From positions 124,001 to 188,000 of the forward strand of contig CALGMR010000006.1 of NCBI GenBank assembly GCA_937958815.1: a stretch of DNA of 64,000 nt, written 5' to 3'. This DNA is from an uncultured Rhizobiaceae group bacterium (GTDB lineage Bacteria > Pseudomonadota > Alphaproteobacteria > Rhizobiales > Rhizobiaceae). Of this stretch, positions 39,742-49,681 are shown in pieces. The translations under genes and the position numbers were made by a program. Position 1 is the stretch's first letter. Each line of letters opens with the position of its first letter. Under the pieces are notes generated by a model, which ran no database searches, was not told the DNA's origin, and worked only from the letters and a program-made list of their open reading frames with translations.

Positions 39742-39881
39742 GTTTTTGTTGAAGAAGCCAACGAAATATTTTGCTCGACACAGATGCGTCACAAACCCGT
39801 TGTTAAGAATAGTGTGAAACAATGAAAAGATCGGGTCGCCAGACCCGCTTGTATCTCGTTCTGGCGGAGAAGAATAAACCC

Positions 39882-40523
39882 ATGTTGATGAAAAGGCGAA
39901 AGCCACCATCTTGGGCCGAATGGCTTCGCGTGTGGATTTGGCCGCGGCGCTCTTGGTTCCGTTCAGGCCAATATGTCACAAAGCGTATTTTGCGGCTGAC
40001 AGCCTCACCCCATGCGGTGGCGGCAGGCGTTGCAGCGGGTGCATTCACTTCTTTTACCCCATTCATGGGTCTGCATTTCTTGTTAGCTGCAATTCTTGCT
40101 TGGGTGATACGCGGCAATCTTATTGCATCAGCACTTGGCACATTTGTGGGCAACCCACTCACCTTCCCGTTCATTTGGGCTGCGACTTATAAGACGGGTC
40201 AATTCATTCTTCAGGCTGATATGGCTGGCGCACCACCCGCGCTGGGGCACGCCATGAAACGCGTGATGTCTTCACTTTGGAATTTGGACGGAACAGCGGC
40301 AATGACCGCATTGAGCAATATTTGGAACCCGATTTTATACCCGATGCTTGTGGGTGGTTTGATTGTTGGACCCTTGGTGACTATTCCAATGTATTTCCTG
40401 ACAAAGCGCGCCGCATTGATATTTCGCGAAAGCCGTCGTGACAAGTTGATGAACAAGGCCGCTGAAATCAAAGCAAGGGCACGAGCTGCCGCATCTTCCA
40501 ACCATCAAGGACAGAGCGCTTGA
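39882..40523 (+). CDS. DUF2062 membrane protein
   Basis: [62 protein letters not shown] track extends to 39822. Confidence 0.9.
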   Translation: MLMKRRKPPSWAEWLRVWIWPRRSWFRSGQYVTKRILRLTASPHAVAAGVAAGAFTSFTPFMGLHFLLAAILAWVIRGNLIASALGTFVGNPLTFPFIWAATYKTGQFILQADMAGAPPALGHAMKRVMSSLWNLDGTAAMTALSNIWNPILYPMLVGGLIVGPLVTIPMYFLTKRAALIFRESRRDKLMNKAAEIKARARAAASSNHQGQSA

Positions 40524-40921
40524 TAATTGGTTTGGGCAGCGACCTCATCGACATACGCCGGATCGAAAAATCCATTGAACGTTTCGGTGCGCGCTTTATC
40601 GATCGCATATACACCGACATTGAAAAACAAAAATCTGATCGCCGCAAAGAGCGCGCTGCGTCTTACGCCAAACGTTTTGCTGCAAAGGAAGCCTGCTCAA
40701 AAGCTTTGGGAACAGGGCTTTCAAAAGGCGTGTTTTGGCGCGACATGGGCGTGGTCAATTTGCCAGGTGGAAAACCCACGATGGAATTGACAGGCGGTGC
40801 GCACAAACAACTGCTCTCGATGATGCCAGAAGGCATGGAGCCTGTAATTCATCTTACAATCACCGATGATTTCCCGCTGGCGCAAGCGTTTGTAATTATC
40901 GAAGCTTTGGAAAAACGCTAG
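40520..40921 (+). CDS. acpS: holo-[acyl-carrier-protein] synthase
   Basis: [31 protein letters not shown]...[31 protein letters not shown]. Confidence 0.96.
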   Translation: MIIGLGSDLIDIRRIEKSIERFGARFIDRIYTDIEKQKSDRRKERAASYAKRFAAKEACSKALGTGLSKGVFWRDMGVVNLPGGKPTMELTGGAHKQLLSMMPEGMEPVIHLTITDDFPLAQAFVIIEALEKR

Positions 40922-40972
40922 ACTTTCGCACGCATGGTGATGCTTGTGGGGCAAATAATTTATAAAATCGTG

Positions 40973-41452
40973 TTACCCACGGTCACGCAAAAGCCGTGAC
41001 TTCTCGCGGTTCCAATCGCGCTTCTTTTCTGTTTCGCGCTTGTCGTGATTTTTCTTGCCCTTTGCCAAGGCTATTTCTAACTTCGCCATACCACGATCGT
41101 TGAAGTACAGTTTCAACGGAACCACGGTCATACCATCACGAGCAATGGCCTGTGACAAGCGAATAATTTCGCGCTTCGACATCAACAATTTGCGGCGACG
41201 GCGCGGTTCGTGGTTGAAGCGATTGGCTTGCAGATATTCGGGAACATGGCAGTTGATCAGCCACAATTCGTCGTCTTCAAAGCTGACATAACTTTCAGCG
41301 ATCGTGGCTTTGCCGTTGCGCAAGGACTTTACCTCTGTCCCAGTCAACATCAGACCCGCTTCGAAAGTATCCTCAATCGCAAAATTGTATCGCGCCTTAC
41401 GGTTTTCCGCGACAATCTTCTTTTCCGGATCAGCCTTTTTCTTTGGTGCCAT
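40973..41452 (-). CDS. smpB: SsrA-binding protein
   Basis: [44 protein letters not shown]...[15 protein letters not shown]. Confidence 0.97.
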   Translation of the reverse strand: MAPKKKADPEKKIVAENRKARYNFAIEDTFEAGLMLTGTEVKSLRNGKATIAESYVSFEDDELWLINCHVPEYLQANRFNHEPRRRRKLLMSKREIIRLSQAIARDGMTVVPLKLYFNDRGMAKLEIALAKGKKNHDKRETEKKRDWNREKSRLLRDRG

Positions 41453-41482
41453 AATTGTATGTGAACCTGATAGCGAGACGCT

Positions 41483-42403
41483 CTAGTTCAAAATCCCCGC
41501 GTGAATCATGGCTTCGCGCACGATCTTTTGCGTAGAGTCTTCGATTGGCATGATCGGGCTGCGGATGATATTTTGCATCTTGCCCAGAACTTCCAGAGCA
41601 TATTTCGCGCCGCCAGGGCTGGGTTCATGGAACATGGCTTTATGCAACGGCATCAATCTGTCTTGCAAATCCAAAGCGTCACCCCAACGATCTTCCGCCA
41701 TGGCTTTTTGAAATTCAGCACACAGCGCGGGCGCCACATTCGCGGTTACCGAAATGCAGCCTTTGCCGCCATGGGCATTGAAGCCAAGTGCAGATGGATC
41801 TTCAGCAGACAATTGAACAAAGTCTTTGCCACACGTCGCGCGTTGTTGAGTGACGCGTGCCATATCCGCAGTTGCATCTTTAACACCAACAATATTGGAG
41901 TGTTCGCGCACCAACTCACCCATCGTTTCGGGCGTCATATCAATGATCGAACGACCGGGAATATTGTAGATGTAATTGGGCAACGGAGTTGCTTTTGCAA
42001 TCGCACTGAAATGCGTTTTCATGCCGCGCTGATTTGGCTTGTTGTAGTATGGAGTGACCACCAACAAAGCATCAGCGCCAACCTTTGCAGCGTGTTCTGC
42101 ATAGGCGACTGCTTCCGTGGTGTTGTTGGAACCCGCGCCAGCCATAACGGGCACACGTCCATCAGCCACTTCAACGCAAAGCTCTACAACGCGCATGTGC
42201 TCTTCGTGAGAGACCGTTGCAGACTCACCGGTGGTTCCCATGGGCACAAGACCCGTTGTGCCCTGTTCAATTTGCCAATTTACGAAATCAGCGAACGCCT
42301 TCTCGTCAACCGACCCATCTTGTGCAAATGGGGTGACGAGGGCTGTATTTGAGCCATAAAAGTTGGGGCTGCTCACGGTTTCTACTCCAGATAAAATGAT
42401 CAA
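41483..42403 (-). CDS. dapA: 4-hydroxy-tetrahydrodipicolinate synthase
   Basis: [39 protein letters not shown]. Start may be internal. Confidence 0.95.
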   Translation of the reverse strand: MIILSGVETVSSPNFYGSNTALVTPFAQDGSVDEKAFADFVNWQIEQGTTGLVPMGTTGESATVSHEEHMRVVELCVEVADGRVPVMAGAGSNNTTEAVAYAEHAAKVGADALLVVTPYYNKPNQRGMKTHFSAIAKATPLPNYIYNIPGRSIIDMTPETMGELVREHSNIVGVKDATADMARVTQQRATCGKDFVQLSAEDPSALGFNAHGGKGCISVTANVAPALCAEFQKAMAEDRWGDALDLQDRLMPLHKAMFHEPSPGGAKYALEVLGKMQNIIRSPIMPIEDSTQKIVREAMIHAGILN

Positions 42404-42615
42404 CTTGCATCACCCAAATTCGGGCAATTCGCACAATAAATCAGGTGGTCATAAATTGTCCGCATTGCAGACTATCAATTGTGCGGGACAATAGGCGTGA
42501 GACTGGGTTCGGGCAAGAGGCTTCATTCAAAATCGAACGATGAGTGAAACCTTTCGTTAACGCGGCTTAAACCTGTTTGTTCTAGTCTCATAATCTTGTT
42601 CAAAGGTCTGCTCAG

Positions 42616-44736
42616 TTGATCCTTAAAACACCTGTAAAAACGAAGAGTTTTGTAATGCGTAGTTCGTTTGCCTGTCAGGGGAAATCCGCCCCTTCTTTGC
42701 TAAAATTGACATCTCTTGCCCTCGCTGGCTCGTTGATTGCTGGTGCGACAACCAGCTTTGCCGCCAAAATAGATAAGCGCAAAACCGGATCGGTTGGCAG
42801 TTATGCCAGTTCTACTTCCTTGGCACGTTCAGGTGGCAAACCCGGCAATGTAGATATCAAGCCTGCTTCAAGCACTTTGAAAAAAGGGCTGCGCGCGCTT
42901 GATAAGCGTGACATGAAAACAGCTTTAAAGGCTCGTGCTGCGCTGCGATCAGGCACGCTTGAGCGAAAAGTCATGGCTTGGGCTATTGCAATGAACGGCC
43001 GTGGTGTGCCCGCTGAAACGCTGATCTCCATTTCAAATGATCTTTCCAATTGGCCCGGCAGCAAAACCATGCGTGCCAATGTGGAACGCGCGTTGATAAA
43101 GTCTGCGTCGCGCGAAACATTGCGTTTGGCCTTTAGCGAATCTGCGCCTGAAGATACAGACGCTGCAATTGCGTTGGCGAAAGCTCACTTGGCAGCAGGT
43201 GCAAAGAAAAGTGCCCGCAGTGCAATTGCGCCCCATTGGCGCAATTCACGACTGTCTACGTCACAAGAACGCACAATTCTAAAGTCACTTTCCAGTGTTT
43301 TGTATAAAAGCGACCACCGCGCGCGCGTGGAATATTTGCTTTCAAAAGACCGTATTCGTGGCGCTGAACGCATTGCCGGAAAAGCAGGTGCCACCAGCAT
43401 GGTGCGCGCTCGTGCGGCAGTAGAACGCAAACAACGTTCCGCAGGTTCGCTGTTGAACCGCGTGCCAGCATCTCAACGGTCTGATTCCAACTATTTGCAC
43501 AGCAAAGCGAAATATCTGCGCCGCAAGAACCAATTGACTGCAGCCGCAAAACTTTTGTCTCCTGTGCGCGCAAAAGACATTCCTGAAAATGCACGCGATG
43601 CATTTTGGACTGAAAAACGCATTCTTGCTTCTGATTTACTGGAAGCTGGCGCTGTGAAAACGGCTTATCGTCTGGTGGCCAACAACACAGCTTATTCAGA
43701 CCGCAAGAAACTCGACGCCGAGTTTTATGCTGGTTGGCTGGCCCTGCGCAAATTGGGTGCTGCAAAGACAGCAACCGCGCATTTTGAGCGTTTGTTGAAG
43801 ATTGCAGGGACACCACTCAGCATTTCGCGTGGCCATTATTGGCTGGGCCGTGCCCTTGAAAAGCGCGGGATCAAGAAAGCTTGGGACCATTACAAAGCTG
43901 CGGCGCGCTATGACACCACTTATTACGGTCAATTGGCCGCATTGAAGGTGGGGCGCACCAAAATCTCCATCAATCGCGTTGGCGCAACAGCTGCTGATCA
44001 GAAACGTTTCAGCAGTTATGAGTTCGCCCAAGCGATCTCTAAGCTCGAGACTGCGGGTCATCCGCGCCGTGCGCGCCAGTTCTACCGTCATTTGGCACGC
44101 TACATGGAAAAGCCGGGCGAAATTGCCCTTTTGGCAGCGCGTGCTGAACGCCGCGGCGATTATCAATTGTCGCTTCAAGTTGGCAAACGTGCATTCATTC
44201 GCGGCATGAGCGCAGACACTTTGGCTTGGCCTTTGGGTGCTATTCCCACAAACACCAAGACAAGCGGTGCAGGCTTGCCCCTCGCCTATGCGATTGCGCG
44301 TCAAGAAAGCACATTTCAGGTGGACGCTCGTTCGCCTGCCAATGCGTTGGGTTTGCTGCAATTGTTGCCGAATACGGCGAAACGCACTGCGCGCGACATT
44401 GGCATTCGTTATTCGCGCAACCGCCTTGTAACTGATGCAAGCTACAATGCGCGCTTGGGTACAGCTTATTTGAAGAAGCAGATGGACAAATATAATGGCT
44501 CGTTCGTTCTCACCTTCTCTGCATATAATGCGGGGCCAAGCCGTGCGAATGACTGGATCAAACGTTTTGGCGATCCACGTGGAAAATCTCTCAACACAGT
44601 GATTGATTGGGTGGAGCAAATTCCATTCTCTGAAACGCGCAACTACGTTCAGCGTGTTATGGAAAACTACCAAGTCTACAAAACGCGTTTGAAGGGTGGA
44701 AAGCTGACCATTGCACGGGATTTGCGTGCAGGCTGA
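42616..44736 (+). CDS. slt: soluble lytic murein transglycosylase
   Basis: C-terminal GH23: AIARQESTFQVDARSPANALGLLQLLPNTAKRTARDIG...FSAYNAGPSRANDWI; N-terminal helical superhelix. Exact start uncertain. Confidence 0.92.
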   Translation: MILKTPVKTKSFVMRSSFACQGKSAPSLLKLTSLALAGSLIAGATTSFAAKIDKRKTGSVGSYASSTSLARSGGKPGNVDIKPASSTLKKGLRALDKRDMKTALKARAALRSGTLERKVMAWAIAMNGRGVPAETLISISNDLSNWPGSKTMRANVERALIKSASRETLRLAFSESAPEDTDAAIALAKAHLAAGAKKSARSAIAPHWRNSRLSTSQERTILKSLSSVLYKSDHRARVEYLLSKDRIRGAERIAGKAGATSMVRARAAVERKQRSAGSLLNRVPASQRSDSNYLHSKAKYLRRKNQLTAAAKLLSPVRAKDIPENARDAFWTEKRILASDLLEAGAVKTAYRLVANNTAYSDRKKLDAEFYAGWLALRKLGAAKTATAHFERLLKIAGTPLSISRGHYWLGRALEKRGIKKAWDHYKAAARYDTTYYGQLAALKVGRTKISINRVGATAADQKRFSSYEFAQAISKLETAGHPRRARQFYRHLARYMEKPGEIALLAARAERRGDYQLSLQVGKRAFIRGMSADTLAWPLGAIPTNTKTSGAGLPLAYAIARQESTFQVDARSPANALGLLQLLPNTAKRTARDIGIRYSRNRLVTDASYNARLGTAYLKKQMDKYNGSFVLTFSAYNAGPSRANDWIKRFGDPRGKSLNTVIDWVEQIPFSETRNYVQRVMENYQVYKTRLKGGKLTIARDLRAG

Positions 44737-44826
44737 CGCTAGACCGCCGATGCAACGCGGTTTAGACTGACCTGAAAATGCCGAGCAGGGTTGAAACTCT
44801 GCTCGCAAAAAACAGGACAATGAACT

Positions 44827-45762
44827 GTGCCCGCGACCCAAGACTCCCAAACCTCTTTAAACTCTTATCTGCGTTCTGAAGTGTCCGTCTCTTCAATGGA
44901 TGGCACCATTTTGCGCGGATATAGATACGATTTGCATAGCCCTGAAGGCGTGAAGCGCAATCGCATTCCCCCCAGCAAAACGCCCCTTTTGTGCATCCCC
45001 TCGGAATTGGGAAACACTGGTGAGTATGATCAACTCATTTCCGCTTTGGCAAATCAACCCGGCGCACCACGACGGATTTTGAGTTTCGATCTGCGTGGGC
45101 GCGGCTGTTCCGAGCTGGGAAAAAATAAAGAGACAACAACCGAAACTGATGCGGACGATATAATCAGCATTTGCGACGCCATGGGTTTGCATCATTGCGA
45201 TGTGCTCGTGACGGGGCGTGCTGCTTTAAGTGTGCTGCTTGTGGGGCCCAAACGTCCTTCCACGATTGGACGGCTCATTTTGAACGACGGTGGCCCAGAA
45301 TTTGACAGTGTGGGCATTGCGAAACTTGGCACGACAATGAAACGCGCACTTGCCCCAACTGATTGGGCAGATGCGGTTGATATTTTGAAGAAAATCAAAG
45401 GTGCAACATTTTCCAGTTTTGATGATGCCGACTGGAAAGACATGGCCCACACGGTCTGGAAAGACGAAAATGGTCGGCCTGTGCAAAATTACGACGATAA
45501 GCTCTACCGACTGTCGAACGCTGACGATTTTGACATTAAGCAACCCACTGTTTGGCAGGAATTTGCATTGTTTAAAAACACGCCGACACTGTTTATTCGA
45601 GGATCGAAAAGCGAGTTGATGAGCGAAGCTTTGGCGGATAAAATATTGTCCCACCAAAAACACGCTAAACTGGCAATTGCCACGGGTCAGGGCCACGCTC
45701 CAGTATTACACAAAGACCCCCTGCCCCAGCACATTGCTGAATTTCTGGCCACAACACGTTAG
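44827..45762 (+). CDS. alpha/beta hydrolase-fold protein
   Basis: TPLLCIPSELGNTGEYDQLISAL...RILSFDLRGRGCSEL...TLFIRGSKSELMSEALADKI...GQGHAPVL. Confidence 0.82.
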   Translation: MPATQDSQTSLNSYLRSEVSVSSMDGTILRGYRYDLHSPEGVKRNRIPPSKTPLLCIPSELGNTGEYDQLISALANQPGAPRRILSFDLRGRGCSELGKNKETTTETDADDIISICDAMGLHHCDVLVTGRAALSVLLVGPKRPSTIGRLILNDGGPEFDSVGIAKLGTTMKRALAPTDWADAVDILKKIKGATFSSFDDADWKDMAHTVWKDENGRPVQNYDDKLYRLSNADDFDIKQPTVWQEFALFKNTPTLFIRGSKSELMSEALADKILSHQKHAKLAIATGQGHAPVLHKDPLPQHIAEFLATTR

Positions 45763-45773
45763 AGGATTGCGAT

Positions 45774-46238
45774 TTGTCTGACATAAAATCAAATGATGAA
45801 TCGCTTGCCAAAGAGTTGCGCGCTTTTGAAGATGCTCTCCCGATTGCATTGTTGCGCGCGCGCGAAGCGGTGATGATCCGCTTTCGTCCCATGCTCGCTA
45901 AAAACGGCGTGACCGAGCAGCAATGGCGTGTGCTGCGGGCCATCCAAGAAAACAAAAATGTGGATGCAACCAAGCTCTCAGAATGGTGCTGCCTGTTGAT
46001 GCCCAGCCTGTCGCGCATTCTGCGCACCATGGAAAGTGATGGTCTGATCACCCGCACACGCGCGACAGATGATGCGCGTCGCCAATCGGTGGAATTGACC
46101 GCAGATGGCAAAGCGCTGTTTGAAAAAATAGCACCCCAGAGTGAAGCGATTTACGCCGAAATCGAACAAGCGCTGACCAAAGACCGTGTTTCAGAAATGG
46201 TGGACGGGTTGCGCACCATGATGTCGTTGCTCAAATAG
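45774..46238 (+). CDS. MarR-family regulator (HpaR-like)
   Basis: VMIRFRPMLAKNGVTEQQWRVLRAIQENKNVDATKLSEWCCLLMPSLSRILRTMESDGLITRTRATDDARRQSVELTADG. Confidence 0.88.
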   Translation: MSDIKSNDESLAKELRAFEDALPIALLRAREAVMIRFRPMLAKNGVTEQQWRVLRAIQENKNVDATKLSEWCCLLMPSLSRILRTMESDGLITRTRATDDARRQSVELTADGKALFEKIAPQSEAIYAEIEQALTKDRVSEMVDGLRTMMSLLK

Positions 46239-48081
46239 CGTGGTCTTTCGACGACAAAAACCCACCTGACTGCCGTTCCCACAAACGTGCATATTGCCCT
46301 TCGAGCGCCAGCAATTCTTCGTGGGTTCCGTCTTCCACAATCTTGCCAGCCTCCATCACCACCAGCCTGTCTAAATGGGCGATGGTGGACAAGCGATGGG
46401 CAATGGCGATCACCGTTTTGCCGTGCATTAGACTTTCAAGATTTTCCTGAATGGCGGCTTCAATTTCTGAATCCAGTGCCGATGTGGCTTCATCCAATAA
46501 CAATATCGGCGCGTCTTTTAAAAATACGCGTGCCAGCGCAATGCGTTGCCTTTGGCCGCCAGAAAGCTTCACGCCGCGCTCGCCCACATAGGTGTCGTAC
46601 CCGGTGCGACCTTTGGCATCCTTCAACGTGGTGATGAATTCATGGGCATTGGCGCGTTTGGCAGCTGCGATCACCTCGGCTTGTGTCGCCCCCACACGCC
46701 CATAGGCGATGTTGTCGAATATGGACCGATGCAGCAGAGCCGTGTCTTGCTGAACAACGCCGATTTGCGCCCGCAGGGAATTTTGCGTGACCGTGTGGAT
46801 AGGCGTTTCGTCAATTGTGATGCTGCCTTTTTCAAGGTCATGAAAACGCAACATCAGGCTCATCAATGTGGATTTCCCCGCGCCAGATTGACCGACAATT
46901 CCAAGCTTTTGCCCCGCTGAAATTTCCAGATCGAGTTGATCGATAATCACATCCGTTCCCGGATAGGAAAAATCGATGCCCTTGAACGCCACGGCGCCTT
47001 TGACAGAGTGCAACTTGCCAGCGCCTTCACGGTCGACAATCTTGGGCGCTTTTGAAATCAGCTCTGCGGAGTTTTGCACCGTGCCAAAATTGCGGAACAA
47101 TCCGTTCAGCAAACCCAGCAAACGCCCCATCAAAAGGTTGAGACGCAGGCACAGCGCCAGCACGACAGCAACTTCGCCTGCGGAGAAATCGCGCTTGGTG
47201 TAAAAACACATGGCAAGGGCCGCGATGACCACCAACATAACACTGGACAGACATTGGAAAGCGATCCGCATATCTGAAATTGAACGGGTGAATTTGAACA
47301 GACCTGCAAGCAGATCATCCCACGATGAACGAATATAAGTGTCGTTGGTCGCTTCAGCAGCGTGAAGTTTCACGGTTCGAATATTGCTGTAGCCATCCAC
47401 AATGCGCCCTGTGACCACCGCGCTTTTTTCAGACAATTGCCGACCTTGATCGCGAATGCGGGGAATAGAAATGCGGGCAATGATGGCCACCATGACCAAC
47501 CAGAACAGAACAGGGATCAGCATACGCAGATCGAGCGATGCAATCACCACAAGGGAGGTGAGCGCAAACACCGCGATGAACACAATAATTTGCAACAGGC
47601 TGACCATCACATCGCCAGCCGCCTGCCCTGTTTGCCAGACTTTGCTGGACACGCGCCCTGCCATTTCATCATCAAAAAACGTAACGTCCTGGCGCGACAC
47701 GGCCAGATGGCTTTGCCAACGCACCAGAGTGAAAAACCCCGGCACCACAACCTGTTCTTCCGTCACGGCGGTGGCAACCGCGATAATGGAGCGTACGACC
47801 GCAACCAAAACGGCCATGGCGAGAAGCGTTTTCCAATTGTCGGATAGGAAGGTTTCGGGTGATCCCGCATTCATCAAATCAACAATGACGCCCACGAAGA
47901 TGAAAATGGACGCTTCAATAAACGCCGTCAGACTGCCCAGCGCCAACATGGTGAAAAACGCACCGCGCATTTGGCTGGCATAATGTTTGATAAACCCGAT
48001 CCCACCCGCAGGCGGCCTGCCCCGATCTTGCCGATCAAACGGGCGGGCAAATTTTTCAAAGAATCGATAAAACGCATCCAT
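46231..48081 (-). CDS. ABC exporter (TM-NBD fusion), paralogue of 49682-51535
   Basis: GQSGAGKSTLMSLMLRFHD, LSGGQRQRIALARVFLKDAPILLLDEATSALD. Confidence 0.93.
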   Translation of the reverse strand: MDAFYRFFEKFARPFDRQDRGRPPAGGIGFIKHYASQMRGAFFTMLALGSLTAFIEASIFIFVGVIVDLMNAGSPETFLSDNWKTLLAMAVLVAVVRSIIAVATAVTEEQVVVPGFFTLVRWQSHLAVSRQDVTFFDDEMAGRVSSKVWQTGQAAGDVMVSLLQIIVFIAVFALTSLVVIASLDLRMLIPVLFWLVMVAIIARISIPRIRDQGRQLSEKSAVVTGRIVDGYSNIRTVKLHAAEATNDTYIRSSWDDLLAGLFKFTRSISDMRIAFQCLSSVMLVVIAALAMCFYTKRDFSAGEVAVVLALCLRLNLLMGRLLGLLNGLFRNFGTVQNSAELISKAPKIVDREGAGKLHSVKGAVAFKGIDFSYPGTDVIIDQLDLEISAGQKLGIVGQSGAGKSTLMSLMLRFHDLEKGSITIDETPIHTVTQNSLRAQIGVVQQDTALLHRSIFDNIAYGRVGATQAEVIAAAKRANAHEFITTLKDAKGRTGYDTYVGERGVKLSGGQRQRIALARVFLKDAPILLLDEATSALDSEIEAAIQENLESLMHGKTVIAIAHRLSTIAHLDRLVVMEAGKIVEDGTHEELLALEGQYARLWERQSGGFLSSKDHAI

Positions 48082-48272
48082 AGACCAGACCTAAAACGGA
48101 ATGCGCCCTATGGATAGCGTTGGGGGTGTCGCGGTGTTTAATTGGGTTGGTTATTAGATGGAATAGGCGAGAGTGAAACCCATCCATTCCCACCGAATAT
48201 AGAAATGAGTTCATGAGAGGGTGGAAAAGACGGATTGCACTTGCGAAGTGCGTTATTAGTGGGGTGATGATG

Positions 48273-48306
48273 TCAAGGTCTGCTTCGGGCCCTGAGCAGA
48301 CCTTGA
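48273..48306. repeat. Perfect inverted repeat tcaaggtctgct-N10-agcagaccttga
   Basis: 12-bp perfect arms, 10-nt loop, between the ABC exporter and the DUF5677-like gene. No T-tract. Confidence 0.75.
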
Positions 48307-48426
48307 TCCATGTTTGCGCAACTAGCAAAACGGCCCAAAGTTGCCATTGGCAATGAGGTCGGACGCCCCGATGTAGCTTTCCCGAAGCGGACACTGGCGA
48401 GTAACCGCAGGCGTTTGTTGAGCACT

Positions 48427-49491
48427 TTAAGCATTCTTCTTGTTTTGACTTTTCATAGCTATCTCGGACATTTCATCTGAGAATTTCAGTAAAACACTTG
48501 AGTGCACAACGCGGTCGAGATTTGGCGTCACTGAAAGATACGCGCTTGTAATCTGTGCTAGCGATATGGCGGTCATCATGAACGGGTCTGCAAACCCGGA
48601 ATCACTGGCCCCGACCAAGTTCACGGCCTCTTTACTTTCGGACATACCCAGTAGGTTGCCAACAGGTTTGAGGTCTGCGTGGGAATGCTGTGATGCCCAT
48701 TTATACCGTGGACGCCAGTGATCCATATCGACATGCTTTTCGATTGCCGCAAAGTCACGGTGCTTTAGGTTAATGGCTGGCCACTCACCGTCTTTATCCT
48801 TTTCGATCTTCCGCCCAAGTAGCCTTTCAGCTTCATTGCGGCGGATATCAAAGCCATCTAAGTCACCTTTAGAAAACTCCTCCAAGCGAGCAAGCTCGGC
48901 ATACTCATTGATCTGCAAAGCAGCCCGTCGCGCTGCGAAGTGAAAACTTAGCATGTACCCGATAGCAGGTTCACGGCCTTCTTGAAGAATATACATAGCG
49001 GTTACAGTTAGCTCATGGAGTGAGCGCCACCTCGCTAAAGCGCCATCAGGAAACCCACCTTTCAAAAGACAAATAATTTCATTTGTAACAAGTAAGGCTT
49101 TTGGGAAGATATTAGAAAGAGCGGCCATAACAGCTTGCGTGCTTTCATCCGTGTCTTGATCAAACTCCTTTGCGTTCGCTTCACCCAATTCCTGAGCTAT
49201 CTTCCACATCATCTCAAGGTGATCAAAAGCAGGCTTCCAACGCTCCAAAGAGCGTTTTTCAAACCCCTTTTCTGCTTTACGCATATCAGGCAGTACTTTA
49301 CGCGCGGTCTCTCGGTAGGACCTGATACTGTCGGCTTCACAATCCCCCCTGGATAGCTTGATAAGTTCTTCGAGGCGTCTCTGAAACAACTCTTCGTCAA
49401 ACTCCCCGTCATCATTGATATCCACTAACTCTAGAGCGGCTTCCTCAATTGCATTTTGCAATACGCTAAGCGTATTTTTTGGCTCAACCAT
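48427..49491 (-). CDS. DUF5677-like hypothetical protein
   Basis: LLVTNEIICLLKGGFPDGALARWRSLHELTVTAMYILQEG...HRDFAAIEKHVDMDHWRPRYKWASQHSHADLK, a pattern I associate with DUF5677. Confidence 0.78.
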   Translation of the reverse strand: MVEPKNTLSVLQNAIEEAALELVDINDDGEFDEELFQRRLEELIKLSRGDCEADSIRSYRETARKVLPDMRKAEKGFEKRSLERWKPAFDHLEMMWKIAQELGEANAKEFDQDTDESTQAVMAALSNIFPKALLVTNEIICLLKGGFPDGALARWRSLHELTVTAMYILQEGREPAIGYMLSFHFAARRAALQINEYAELARLEEFSKGDLDGFDIRRNEAERLLGRKIEKDKDGEWPAINLKHRDFAAIEKHVDMDHWRPRYKWASQHSHADLKPVGNLLGMSESKEAVNLVGASDSGFADPFMMTAISLAQITSAYLSVTPNLDRVVHSSVLLKFSDEMSEIAMKSQNKKNA

Positions 49492-49681
49492 AATCTGCTC
49501 TGACCTCGTGTAAAATGATGGACAATATTAGCAAATTGAAAGTCCGCTTCTTCGTTGATGTTGAACAATGTTCGCAATCGCAGCAAAGTACTTCTTGTTT
49601 ACCGCTGGAGAGATTAAAACAATATCCGAGTGTGGCCGTTTTGTCCCCTTCTCGGCCATTCGGAATAGCTCATATCGCCAT

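Noticed and set aside
41501-42352. 283-aa plus-strand ORF opposite dapA
   Set aside because: Shadow ORF of a clear dapA gene.
43696-44850. 384-aa minus-strand ORF
   Set aside because: Antisense to the lytic transglycosylase gene, with Cys/Arg/His-rich shadow-frame composition.
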